DNA of 44,074 nt from Spirochaetaceae bacterium. GTDB taxonomy: Bacteria; Spirochaetota; Spirochaetia; Treponematales; Treponemataceae. The translations under genes were made by a program, and so were the position numbers. Where the stretch lies: contig JAGBFT010000033.1 of the NCBI GenBank assembly GCA_017936345.1, positions 1 through 44,074 on the forward strand, written 5' to 3'. This document shows, in pieces, positions 25,897 to 34,043 of the stretch. Within the stretch, counting starts at the first letter, position 1, and each line of letters starts with the position of its first letter. The notes beneath the pieces are model-generated. The model made no database searches, was not told the origin of the DNA, and saw nothing but the letters and a program-made list of their open reading frames with translations.

Positions 25897-27480
25897 TTAC
25901 TGTTTTTTACTGAATATTCTATAGTTCATCCATGGAAACAAGGGATGCTCTTGTTCTAGCTTTGTAAGCCATTCTGTGCTGATGGTATTTGCTCCCAAAG
26001 AATCAAACACTGTAATAAAGGACTGAACATTCTTTTTAAATTGAGCCTCCGCATACTCAGGAAAAAGCCCCTCACTAAGCATCTTTGGCCAATCCAAGGA
26101 CTGGGCCAGAAGCACCTCACGGGCAGCCATATTCAAAGCACGGGCCTTAAGTCCCGTATCCTCCGGGAATAAGTCTGCCAGTTGATTCATTCGCTGGCAG
26201 GCTTTACGCGCATACTGCAGCATCCAGTCATTTTTTGTATCCAGAAAATTTTCCCCATAACCGGTTCCAGTGGCGGCAGACATAAAGGGATTAATCTCCT
26301 GCAAGTCCTTCTTATAGTCCAAGAAATCACAGCATTGGACAAGCTCCATATCAGAACTTGTCGCCACCAAACGAATGACCTGTTCAAGCCAGCTCATGCC
26401 TTCATGCCAAGTTTGACCAAAATCCTTGGCATAGAAGGCACACACAATAGAAATATCATCTGTTTCCAAGGCTTGACTTGCCTTGTTAAGTTTTTCCTCA
26501 TATTTTCTAACAAAGGTTTCTGCATCTTCCTTTACCTGAAGGAGGGCTGCATCCCTGTCGTACAATTTGTTGTCATCTCCCCTAGTCCAGTATTTGTATC
26601 CAGAGGGCAAGCGAACTCCACTCTCAGTTAAAAAACCAGCAAGTTGTTGGTCTGTTGCCTCAAAGGCAAAGTCCCTGTTTTGATTTCTGTACACATCTTT
26701 GTGCATAAATCCACCAGCACCTATCACAGAATCTTCCGCAGTATAATCCTGACCAAAAACCCACAATCCATTTTGACAAACTGCTGGAGAAAAGATTCCA
26801 TTTCGTGGAACAGGATTGGCAAATAACAATCCATGGGAATCAAGAATCGTATAGGTATAACCATAACTTTTAATAATCTCTTCCAGTCCAGAAGTATATC
26901 CCATGGCAGGAAGCCAAAATCCATCTGGAACAAGCCCAAAGAACTGTCGATGGGAATGAAGCCCCGCATCAATCTGGGCATTGATAGCCTCAGGCAAATC
27001 TATGTAATGAGGCAAAAAGGCTGCGGTGGCGGCAGTAGCCAAAAGCTCAATGCTTCCCCGGTCTGCGTAGTAGCGGAAGGCCGCAAGAAGATCGCATTTA
27101 TATACAGCAACAAAGTCTTCCTTGCATTTTTTCACTCTGTTTAGCTCTGCTTCTACCAAGGGATACATCTCATCTGTTTTGTTCAGAGAGTTGATTTGGT
27201 TTTCTCCCAACAAAATCAATTTATCCAACCAGTTTACGTACATCTCCTGAACGGTGTAATCAGCAAGCAAGGTACAAAGAGGTGGAGTCATAACAAGGGA
27301 CAATTTGAAGGGAATATGCTCAAGGTCAAGTGTCTCAAACATATTCAACAAGGGAATGTAAGTGTCAGAAATTCCTGAAAAAAGCAGCTCTATCTCCGGG
27401 TGAGACAACTCTTGAATGCTTGTAGGACAAAAATATCCTTGGTGAGCCACCAATGTGATGACAATATTCTTTTTAGACAT
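25897..27480 (-). CDS. GH57-fold (DUF1957-like) protein, probably catalytically dead
   Basis: 527 aa. The overall pattern is glycoside hydrolase family 57, branching-enzyme subgroup: N-terminal strand with LVAHQGYF, SHRQFFGLVPDGFWLPAMGYTSG near residues 176-198, a following TILDSHG, and FGQTWHEGMSWL near 354-365. In active relatives the first block reads WLPE, with Glu as nucleophile, and the second has an Asp about six residues before GHxW as acid/base. Here these positions are Ala192 and Tyr350, so both catalytic groups appear lost. I infer a glycan-binding or scaffold role. It is 13 nt after a DUF4912 gene, a pairing I recall from other bacteria. GGAG lies 10 nt before the ATG. Confidence 0.8.
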   Translation of the reverse strand: MSKKNIVITLVAHQGYFCPTSIQELSHPEIELLFSGISDTYIPLLNMFETLDLEHIPFKLSLVMTPPLCTLLADYTVQEMYVNWLDKLILLGENQINSLNKTDEMYPLVEAELNRVKKCKEDFVAVYKCDLLAAFRYYADRGSIELLATAATAAFLPHYIDLPEAINAQIDAGLHSHRQFFGLVPDGFWLPAMGYTSGLEEIIKSYGYTYTILDSHGLLFANPVPRNGIFSPAVCQNGLWVFGQDYTAEDSVIGAGGFMHKDVYRNQNRDFAFEATDQQLAGFLTESGVRLPSGYKYWTRGDDNKLYDRDAALLQVKEDAETFVRKYEEKLNKASQALETDDISIVCAFYAKDFGQTWHEGMSWLEQVIRLVATSSDMELVQCCDFLDYKKDLQEINPFMSAATGTGYGENFLDTKNDWMLQYARKACQRMNQLADLFPEDTGLKARALNMAAREVLLAQSLDWPKMLSEGLFPEYAEAQFKKNVQSFITVFDSLGANTISTEWLTKLEQEHPLFPWMNYRIFSKKQ

Positions 27481-27493
27481 TAGCTTGAGACTC

Positions 27494-28144
27494 CTAGAAA
27501 AAAGACTGACGATGATTCATATAATGAGTTCGCAATAGCTCTGGCAAACCAGAAAGCTTTAAAACTGGAGAAATGGGAGTTTCTGGAAAAGGATTAGCAA
27601 TTTTTTCTGAGACGTATGGCAGTGTAACAAGACCAGTACTAGCGAGCACTTCGTAGGTCTCCCCCTCCATATTCACCACAAAATCTATACGGACAAAGCC
27701 AAATCCAGAAGGTAGCAATACATAGCGATTTCTATCATCCAGAGTAATTGGCACATCAAAATAATCAGCAATGGCATCAGGATTATCACGACTGAACATG
27801 TTTACCCGCAAGCTGAGAGACTGGATTTTATTAGATTTCCGTACCATAGAAATATGATCTTTTTTCATATCCCAGTATACAAAAATCCATACAGGATTTC
27901 GTAGAACAGCTGAAATCACTGTCTCATTATAAGTTTCGGGTAAATCTACTGTTTCCAGGTCAGAGGAATCAATCAATTCATTATCATTATCGCCAAAGTC
28001 CTCAGCTGCTTCCAATAACTCACCAATGACGAACCGTCTGTTCAAGCTCTCTGGAATATCTATCCCCAACTCGTCGGCCAAGGCAATCAAGTCTGCCGAT
28101 GGCAGGGTTTCCAGATAAGCCCTATTTAGCTTTGTATCACTCAT
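27494..28144 (-). CDS. DUF4912 domain protein
   Basis: 216 aa. The region from about residue 78 (VISAVLRNPVWIFVYWDM) to 195 matches what I know as DUF4912: a beta-rich domain with the NPxWxFVYW motif, and later IRIDF-like and YxVLAST patterns. The N-terminus (about 1-50) resembles a short SAP/Rho-N helical motif (LPSADLIALADELGIDIPE), possibly nucleic-acid or protein binding. Function unknown. It directly precedes the GH57-fold pseudoenzyme, suggesting they act together. No signal peptide, so presumably cytoplasmic. Confidence 0.8.
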   Translation of the reverse strand: MSDTKLNRAYLETLPSADLIALADELGIDIPESLNRRFVIGELLEAAEDFGDNDNELIDSSDLETVDLPETYNETVISAVLRNPVWIFVYWDMKKDHISMVRKSNKIQSLSLRVNMFSRDNPDAIADYFDVPITLDDRNRYVLLPSGFGFVRIDFVVNMEGETYEVLASTGLVTLPYVSEKIANPFPETPISPVLKLSGLPELLRTHYMNHRQSFF

Positions 28145-28216
28145 ATATCAGCCCATGATGAATAAAAATAAAACTTCTGTCAATATGGGAATAACCCATT
28201 ATTTCAATGAAGCATA

Positions 28217-29995
28217 TTATTCCTTTCCAGTAATTCCTGGCACACCAAAACGAGTAACTGGCCAGAACCGTAATACGGTTGTACCTAAAATATCTTTTGC
28301 ACCTACAGCTTGTGGGGCAATATTTGAATAATACAGCAATGAATAAGGATCGTAGGATGTAACAGCCCTCATGGATGAATCATAGGAATGACGCATATCC
28401 AAGGAATTGAATCTATTGTCTCCCATCATAAAGAAGGAATTGTCTGGAATATACTCTGGTTCCCCAGAGCTAGTATTGGCGGGGAACACCGGCATATTCC
28501 TCAAGTCCATAAGGACAAAATATTGATGAAGCATTTGGATTTGGCTTAACGCTGCATTACGAATTGAATCATTACGCCAGGAAGCCACTGGAGCCACCTC
28601 TGCTGTAAGGCGGGCATTTTGCACAACCAAACGGCCAAAGGCTATTTTTGACAGCAAATTCAACCTGAAGCTTGAATCCTGATACAAATCTCCGCCCACA
28701 AGGACTGTATCGTCAGTAAAACATTCTTGAGGAATTTCGTCCATCCAGGCGGTCATATAATCAGCAAACCACTGGTTTCCCCCGTTGATGGTCAATAAAC
28801 GACGGGAAAGCTCATCAGCACGGGAAAAGAAGGTATACTCAAACAAATCTGCCATGGGAACAATGCCCTCACCATTGCCCCCGTCTTTGCCAGTCAAACT
28901 AGTTCTAATAGCAGTAAATTCTTCCACCAAGCCCAGGATTTCTTCCCTTGCACTACTGTAGGTAAGATTGTTCTTCATTTGCTCACACTGAATCATAGTG
29001 TCATAAGAATTTTCTGACAGCGGAATATCCTGAACCAACTCAAGAGTCTTTGCAGGCAAGCCCGCCACATTCCACTCCGCCCATTTTTGATCCTCTTGCA
29101 CCACCTTGAATTCCTGAGAATCAGCAGTACGGGCATAAAGCACACCATCCACCATCATAAGCTGTTCTCCGGGGAGTCCCGTCACACGCTTTACCAGGGG
29201 GTCAGCCTTGAGATTACCATCCTCGTCCACATTCAATTTTACGCCGGTAAAGGTTAGGGTGTACACCAGCTGGGACACAAAGGTCCGCACCTCGGATTTA
29301 CGGTCACGACTGTAGTGTGGATTGCGGAACACCACAATGTCTCCCCTGTCGTAGGAACGGAGTTGAGGAATCCCCACATCAGACAGGGGGAAACGGGGAC
29401 CAGAAGCGGTTTTAAACACCACAACCCTGTCTCTCACAAGAAATTCCGGAACCATGGACTCAGAGGGAATCTCATAAAGCTGAAGAATAAAAATATTCAA
29501 CAAGGCCACCGTAAATGCGGCTTGAATAAAGGCATCTATCCACTCAAAGACTTCCCGAATTATACGGCGAAGTCCCCTTGGCTTTTCCTGTGCATTAGCT
29601 TCCTTGAACTCATTCCACTGAGGAAAGGTGCTTCCAATCCGTTTGTGGCTAAGCAAGACCTGCATGCCAATGGAAAATCCTGAAGCTCCCAGCCAAAGAA
29701 AAACTGAAATGATATCAAACGTATGACTTGTTCCCTCAGCCCCAGCACGTCTGAATACAAAGGAAACCAAAAGGATGAAGGGTAGATACTGGTACAGTTT
29801 ACGAACAACAGAGACTATCTTTAAATTTCTTTTCAGATACAGCTGAAACCAAGAACAATACACCAGAACAGCAGAAAAGACAAAGGCCAAGGGAAAGGCA
29901 GCTACAGATATATCCGGGGAGAATACAATGTTCAAAAGGGAAAAAACCAGACTCAAGCCAAGGCTGCCATACAAAAAGATATTTATCAAGTTCAT
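28217..29995 (-). CDS. lepB: Signal peptidase I, unusually long form
   Basis: 592 aa against roughly 200-330 in most bacteria. S26 motifs are present: catalytic Ser180 in IPSESM (box B), RGDIVVF (box C), the general-base Lys269 in LVKRVTGLPGE (box D), and GDNRFNSLDMRHS (box E, 525-537). Several N-terminal hydrophobic segments (about 5-25, 33-50, 70-82, 93-115, 155-173) precede the catalytic domain. About 240 residues separate boxes D and E, mostly an insertion with no known domain. It removes Sec signal peptides at the outer face of the inner membrane. The ATG lacks a Shine-Dalgarno; an extended -10 (TGCTATATT) ends 6 nt before it. Confidence 0.93.
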   Translation of the reverse strand: MNLINIFLYGSLGLSLVFSLLNIVFSPDISVAAFPLAFVFSAVLVYCSWFQLYLKRNLKIVSVVRKLYQYLPFILLVSFVFRRAGAEGTSHTFDIISVFLWLGASGFSIGMQVLLSHKRIGSTFPQWNEFKEANAQEKPRGLRRIIREVFEWIDAFIQAAFTVALLNIFILQLYEIPSESMVPEFLVRDRVVVFKTASGPRFPLSDVGIPQLRSYDRGDIVVFRNPHYSRDRKSEVRTFVSQLVYTLTFTGVKLNVDEDGNLKADPLVKRVTGLPGEQLMMVDGVLYARTADSQEFKVVQEDQKWAEWNVAGLPAKTLELVQDIPLSENSYDTMIQCEQMKNNLTYSSAREEILGLVEEFTAIRTSLTGKDGGNGEGIVPMADLFEYTFFSRADELSRRLLTINGGNQWFADYMTAWMDEIPQECFTDDTVLVGGDLYQDSSFRLNLLSKIAFGRLVVQNARLTAEVAPVASWRNDSIRNAALSQIQMLHQYFVLMDLRNMPVFPANTSSGEPEYIPDNSFFMMGDNRFNSLDMRHSYDSSMRAVTSYDPYSLLYYSNIAPQAVGAKDILGTTVLRFWPVTRFGVPGITGKE

Positions 29996-30001
29996 GCATT
30001 A

Positions 30002-30034
30002 AATATAGCAAAAAAAATGAATATATACTATAAT
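30002..30034. promoter_or_regulatory. Divergent promoter pair for lepB and the Hpt gene
   Basis: Minus strand TGC-TATATT (-10 at 30002-30007), 6 nt before the lepB ATG. Plus strand perfect TATAAT (30029-30034), 7 nt before the Hpt ATG. No Shine-Dalgarno on either side; the Hpt gap reads CCTTCCC. -35 matches are weak. Confidence 0.5.
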
Positions 30035-30041
30035 CCTTCCC

Positions 30042-30419
30042 ATGGAAAATGGTACAAGCAACTTAATTGACCTACGGGAAGCCTTGGATCGCCTTGACGA
30101 CGATATGGGGCTTTATATGATTCTCGTAGATGCATTTTTACAAGATACAGTTTTTAAGGACGAAAGGCTGAGAGAATTGGAAGTCGCGTTCCGTAGGTCC
30201 AACTCCAAAGAAAGCCTGGAGGCGGCTCAGTACATCCATCGGCTAAAGGGTGCGGCCCGTCAATTGGGTGCAAATCCCTTGGCAGCTGAGGCGCAAAAAC
30301 TGGAGGATATTTTTCGTAACAAGGGTACGGTAAATCTACAGGACACAGAAACGCTGGTGGAGGTTATCCTGGACCTACACAAAAAAACAGTGGAAGAACT
30401 AAGGAAATTATCACAGTAG
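30042..30419 (+). CDS. Stand-alone histidine phosphotransfer (HPt) protein
   Basis: 125 aa, essentially one four-helix HPt domain. The phospho-accepting His66 lies in YIHRLKGAARQLGANPL, matching the HPt consensus HxLKGxAxxxGA. Such proteins relay phosphate between hybrid sensor kinases and response regulators. No kinase or regulator gene is near, so partners are unknown. The -10 box lies 7 nt before the ATG and there is no ribosome site. The convergent tatD gene begins 24 nt beyond the stop, with no obvious terminator between. Confidence 0.9.
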   Translation: MENGTSNLIDLREALDRLDDDMGLYMILVDAFLQDTVFKDERLRELEVAFRRSNSKESLEAAQYIHRLKGAARQLGANPLAAEAQKLEDIFRNKGTVNLQDTETLVEVILDLHKKTVEELRKLSQ

Positions 30420-30442
30420 GCGGCAATGTCCTTTCGCATTCC

Positions 30443-31180
30443 TCAACGACTACAAGAAAAAATCCTATGAAAATTTCTTGCCAGAGGTTCTTTCAATTCC
30501 TCGTAGTTCACCCCACGAATCAAGGCGAATTCCTTGTAGACATCTTTAATCTCGTCTGGCCTTGACTCTCCTTGATTACGGAGAGTTTGGTAGGGAGAAT
30601 CAGTTTCTGCCAGCAATCTTTCTATGGGAAGGGATTTGACACAGTGAATGCTGTTTTTTCTGCCCCTCAATAATTCTTTCCCAAAAGAAAAAAAACAATT
30701 AATTCCTCTCCCCATTAAATTCACTGCTTCTTGGCAAGAACCGGGATATGCGTGGAACACCACCGCAGGAACCTTAGTCAAGTCTTTAGAATACAAAAAA
30801 ATCTTGTCCATGGCTTTGTGGCAATGAATTACAAGGGGAAGCTCGTATTTTTGGGCCAAGTCTATTTGCAGCTGCCATACCTCCTCTTGTTTTCCCCAAG
30901 TTGCGGCAAGATCTAGAGTAAACAAATCAAACCCTACCTCTCCAATGGCAGCAATCCTCCTTTCAACGGCTAGTTTTTCCAGCAAGGGAAATAACTTTAC
31001 ATCAGGATTTTGAGGATGAATACCAAAGGATACAACTATTCTTTGGGGATTTTGCCTTGCCTTTTCTTCTACAAACAAAAACTCGTCTAAAGAATGAGTG
31101 GAAGAACAGACTAAAACATCAGGCAAGTCCTTCCAGTCCTTACAATCTGCTATGTGAATGTGGGCATCGATATAATCCAT
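30443..31180 (-). CDS. TatD-family metal-dependent deoxyribonuclease/hydrolase
   Basis: 245 aa TIM-barrel amidohydrolase. Metal ligands are visible in order: DAHIHI at residues 5-10, Glu in AIGEVGFDL, His in VIHCHKA, His in VFHAYPGS, and Asp in LLAETDSPYQT. TatD proteins show 3'-5' exonuclease activity on damaged DNA; the biological role varies. GAGG lies before the ATG. It stands alone between convergent and divergent neighbours. Confidence 0.9.
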   Translation of the reverse strand: MDYIDAHIHIADCKDWKDLPDVLVCSSTHSLDEFLFVEEKARQNPQRIVVSFGIHPQNPDVKLFPLLEKLAVERRIAAIGEVGFDLFTLDLAATWGKQEEVWQLQIDLAQKYELPLVIHCHKAMDKIFLYSKDLTKVPAVVFHAYPGSCQEAVNLMGRGINCFFSFGKELLRGRKNSIHCVKSLPIERLLAETDSPYQTLRNQGESRPDEIKDVYKEFALIRGVNYEELKEPLARNFHRIFSCSR

Positions 31181-31315
31181 GGCATTACCTCATAAAAAAG
31201 CTAATATGATTGTAAATTAAAGCCGAAAATAAAGAATAGAGACGGATTTTTATAACAAAGCCCTAAAATCAAAGGGGCGTCTCAAAAGTTTTATCCAAAA
31301 TCGGGAGGATATTGA

Positions 31316-31531
31316 ATGGATTTTTACAGACTTAAAAGTTCCAATCCTACAGATTATATGACAATTCTTAGAGAGATGGAAGACGGATTTGTGGTAAAGA
31401 TTGTTCGTGACAGAGATGGGTACGAGGATGAGACTACAGACTTTTTAAGCAAGACTCTATTTGAGAGCTGCCTAAGAACAGGATATATTGAAAAAATAAC
31501 TGCAAAAAACAAGCTGGCTGCCAACGCTTGA
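31316..31531 (+). CDS. Small conserved-type hypothetical protein
   Basis: 71 aa. A good ribosome site (GGGAGGATATTG then ATG) supports translation. The product is acidic in the middle and basic at the end (MDFYRLKSSNPTDYMTIL... to ITAKNKLAANA), cytoplasmic, with no domain I recognise. The upstream 31181-31315 gap holds its leader and presumably its promoter; I could not fix a -35/-10 pair. Confidence 0.65.
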   Translation: MDFYRLKSSNPTDYMTILREMEDGFVVKIVRDRDGYEDETTDFLSKTLFESCLRTGYIEKITAKNKLAANA

Positions 31532-31540
31532 ATTCCATAA

Positions 31541-31574
31541 ACTTTGGGAGTGAGCTTCCCTTCACTTCCAAAGT
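31541..31574. terminator. Hairpin between the 71-aa gene and miaA, possible bidirectional terminator
   Basis: 13-bp stem (31541-31553 with 31562-31574, one G-T pair), 8-nt loop, overlapping the miaA stop. Neither side has a proper T run, so intrinsic termination is doubtful. Confidence 0.5.
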
Positions 31575-32524
31575 AAATCGTTTTCGCTTGAGATTATCTC
31601 CAAAGCTTGTGCCAACCGCTGCTCTACACTGCCAGGATGCAACCAAATTATCTTTACACCCTTTCTCTCCATTCCCCTAAACCAAGTCTCCTGTCTCTTT
31701 GCAAATTGACCAATGGCAATAGCAAGTCGAGAAAACAACTCGTTTTCCGAGGGAATAACACCTTGTAAAAACTGAGCTACAAACTTGTATTCCAAGCCCA
31801 ATCGTTCCAGTCGCTGCCACGGTATCCCCGAATCATGAATGGATTTTACCTCTTCTATCATCCCCTCTTTAAGACGAGCTCGCAATCGCTCCTTTATGTT
31901 GCGTCGTAATTTATCCCGTGGAAAGGTGGTTCCAAAGATTATTGGTCGAAAATCGGGTCGAGGGGGCATAGAGGCTTCTGGAGCCCTTCCCTCATTTTTT
32001 TCATATTCAGCAATTTCTATAGCACGCAGCAGACGATGACGTTCTTCTATGTCCGTATGGTTATGCAAGACCCCCCGGACTTCCAACAAGCGCTGGGTTA
32101 ATTCATCCATGGACTTACCCGCCAAGTCTTCTCGTAGCTTTTCGTTGGTAGGAACAGAAATCAAGTTATACCCTCTTATCAGGGCATCCAGGTACATACC
32201 CGTTCCTCCCACCACTACGGGAAGTTTTTCCCTCTGCTGGATGCAAGCAATGGCCTTGTAGGCTTCCTTTTGGTAATCATGAACATTGTATTCATAGGGC
32301 AGGTCCGTAACATCAATCAAATGGTACGGAACATGGATTTTGGCTCCATTGTCCTTTGAAATGGTATAATCAGCCAGGTCTTTTCCACTACCTATATCCA
32401 AATGACGATACACCTGTCTAGAATCAGCCGAAACCACCTCACCTTCAAAAGCGGCGGCAATGTGCACCCCTAAAGAAGTTTTTCCGCAGGCGGTGGGACC
32501 CAGTACAACCACAGCGTTATACAT
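31562..32524 (-). CDS. miaA: tRNA dimethylallyltransferase
   Basis: 320 aa. P-loop GPTACGKTSLG (residues 9-19), SADSRQVYRHLDIGSGK, VVVGGTGMYLDALIRG, and the C-terminal GLEYKFVAQFLQG and RQETWFRGM segments are all MiaA features. It adds a dimethylallyl group to A37 of tRNAs that read UNN codons. Its ATG overlaps by one base the stop of the upstream methyltransferase gene (TAATG), so the two RNA-modification genes are likely translated together. Confidence 0.95.
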   Translation of the reverse strand: MYNAVVVLGPTACGKTSLGVHIAAAFEGEVVSADSRQVYRHLDIGSGKDLADYTISKDNGAKIHVPYHLIDVTDLPYEYNVHDYQKEAYKAIACIQQREKLPVVVGGTGMYLDALIRGYNLISVPTNEKLREDLAGKSMDELTQRLLEVRGVLHNHTDIEERHRLLRAIEIAEYEKNEGRAPEASMPPRPDFRPIIFGTTFPRDKLRRNIKERLRARLKEGMIEEVKSIHDSGIPWQRLERLGLEYKFVAQFLQGVIPSENELFSRLAIAIGQFAKRQETWFRGMERKGVKIIWLHPGSVEQRLAQALEIISSENDLLWK

Positions 32525-33849
32525 TACAGCACCCTAAGAATTGCACATTTAAGATACTCTCCCTTGTCATATCCAACAAGCTGAGGATGATCAGGGGCAG
32601 CCCCCCGCCGCTCCACAATCTGAACCCTTCTATGAGCATCCCTGGCAGCATGGCTTATCATATCGTAAAAGGTGGAAGAATCAAAGAAATGTGAACAGGA
32701 ACAGGTGACTAAAAGCCCACCTTTTACTAAAAGTTTCATTGCTCGTAAATTTATTTCCTTGTAGCCACCGTAGGCCTTGTCTACCTTTCCAGCACTTTTG
32801 GCAAAGGCTGGCGGGTCAAGAATGACTAAATCGAACTGACGCCCCTCTTCTTCATATTCCCTTAACAGGTCAAAGACATCCCTGCAAACAGCTGAAATAT
32901 TGCCTCCAGCCACAAGGTTTTTATTTAAGGCAATATTTTCTTCCACAGTGGCCACTGCTTCTGGAGAAATATCCACAGAGATAACCAACCTTGCTCCACC
33001 AGCCAGGGCATTAAGACCAAAGGCTCCGGTGTGGGTAAAGGTATCCAGTACCCGTCGTCCTTGGGAAAGACTTGCCACAATACGTCTATTTTCTCTTTGG
33101 TCCAAGAAATATCCTGTTTTTTGTCCCTCAGCTAGGTCCACCTTCAAAAGGATTCCATTCTCCTTTATGGTTATTCTGGGATTCCATTCCTGCCCAATCC
33201 AGCCCTTTTTTTGTTCCAGCCCCTCCAATTCCCGAACATGAACATCACTTCTTTCAAATACACCAAGGGGATGGCAAAGCTTTTCCAAAGCCAAAAGTAT
33301 TTCCTCACGAAAGATTTCTGCTGTCAAACTTAAAAATTGAACCGAAAGAAAAACACGATCCTCCACATCATAGTAGCGGTCCACCACCAGTCCAGGAATT
33401 CCATCTGACTCGCCAAAAATAAGGCGGTAGGAATCAACCTTTTTATAGAGCAAATATCGTAAATCCAGAGCCTGCTTTACTTTCTGCAAAAAGAAGTCCC
33501 TAGTGGCTTGATTATGAATGGCAGCAACAGAAATTCCCGTGTTTTCCGACAAATCACCAAATATTGCTTCTGGTTTTTCATAAGTTAAAAAACGAATTGC
33601 AATCTTGGAATCTGGATTAAAGATTCCTGTTCCTAAAAAGCGGCCCGACTTGGAGTACACCTCAACAGCACTCCCCCTTTCCACAGCCTTTTGTTTTTTG
33701 CAAGCTCCAGCTCCTTCCAGGGACAACTGCTGAACGGAGCCATTCTTTGTATACTTAACGAAAAGAATTTCATTGTCATAAACCCAAGGAGAACCTAAAA
33801 GTATTTCTCCTTCCTCCTTTGCCTTTAGAAAAAAACGTGGAAAAATCAT
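32524..33849 (-). CDS. Class I SAM-dependent rRNA methyltransferase, RlmI/RlmK-like
   Basis: 441 aa. An N-terminal PUA-like domain (LKAKEEGEILLGSPWVYDNEI) is followed by an EEHEE-like linker and a Rossmann methyltransferase: motif I VLDTFTHTGAFGLNALAGGA, acidic loop VISVDIS, catalytic VILDPPAFAKS and LVTCSCSHF with the Cys. This architecture fits RlmI, the 23S rRNA m5C1962 methyltransferase, but paralogues differ in target. AGGA lies 7 nt before the ATG. It leads a two-gene unit with miaA. Confidence 0.88.
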   Translation of the reverse strand: MIFPRFFLKAKEEGEILLGSPWVYDNEILFVKYTKNGSVQQLSLEGAGACKKQKAVERGSAVEVYSKSGRFLGTGIFNPDSKIAIRFLTYEKPEAIFGDLSENTGISVAAIHNQATRDFFLQKVKQALDLRYLLYKKVDSYRLIFGESDGIPGLVVDRYYDVEDRVFLSVQFLSLTAEIFREEILLALEKLCHPLGVFERSDVHVRELEGLEQKKGWIGQEWNPRITIKENGILLKVDLAEGQKTGYFLDQRENRRIVASLSQGRRVLDTFTHTGAFGLNALAGGARLVISVDISPEAVATVEENIALNKNLVAGGNISAVCRDVFDLLREYEEEGRQFDLVILDPPAFAKSAGKVDKAYGGYKEINLRAMKLLVKGGLLVTCSCSHFFDSSTFYDMISHAARDAHRRVQIVERRGAAPDHPQLVGYDKGEYLKCAILRVL

Positions 33850-33979
33850 AGTGAATCCTATACATCATTTTAGAGAAGAGACAAAAACCTCAATGGCTGT
33901 TTCCCCGACTAGTCAAAATACAAGTCCCTCCCCCACCTTATGGACATCATCTTACAGGAAAAATGGCGAGAGCACAACT

Positions 33980-34014
33980 AAAAAAAGGGGCAAGAGAATA
34001 ATCCCCTGCCCCTT
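33980..34014 (-). terminator. Rho-independent terminator of pfp
   Basis: On the minus strand AAGGGGCA and TGCCCCTT form a perfect 8-bp stem, followed by a run of T. It lies 29 nt past the pfp stop. The rest of the gap down to 33850 shows nothing else I can support. Confidence 0.88.
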
Positions 34015-34043
34015 ACAAGAGGTTTAAAATTTAGACGGGATTT

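Noticed and set aside
28155..28183. TTGACA on the minus strand (28178-28183) as promoter of the DUF4912 gene
   Set aside because: No acceptable -10 box at 15-19 nt; kept only as a note.
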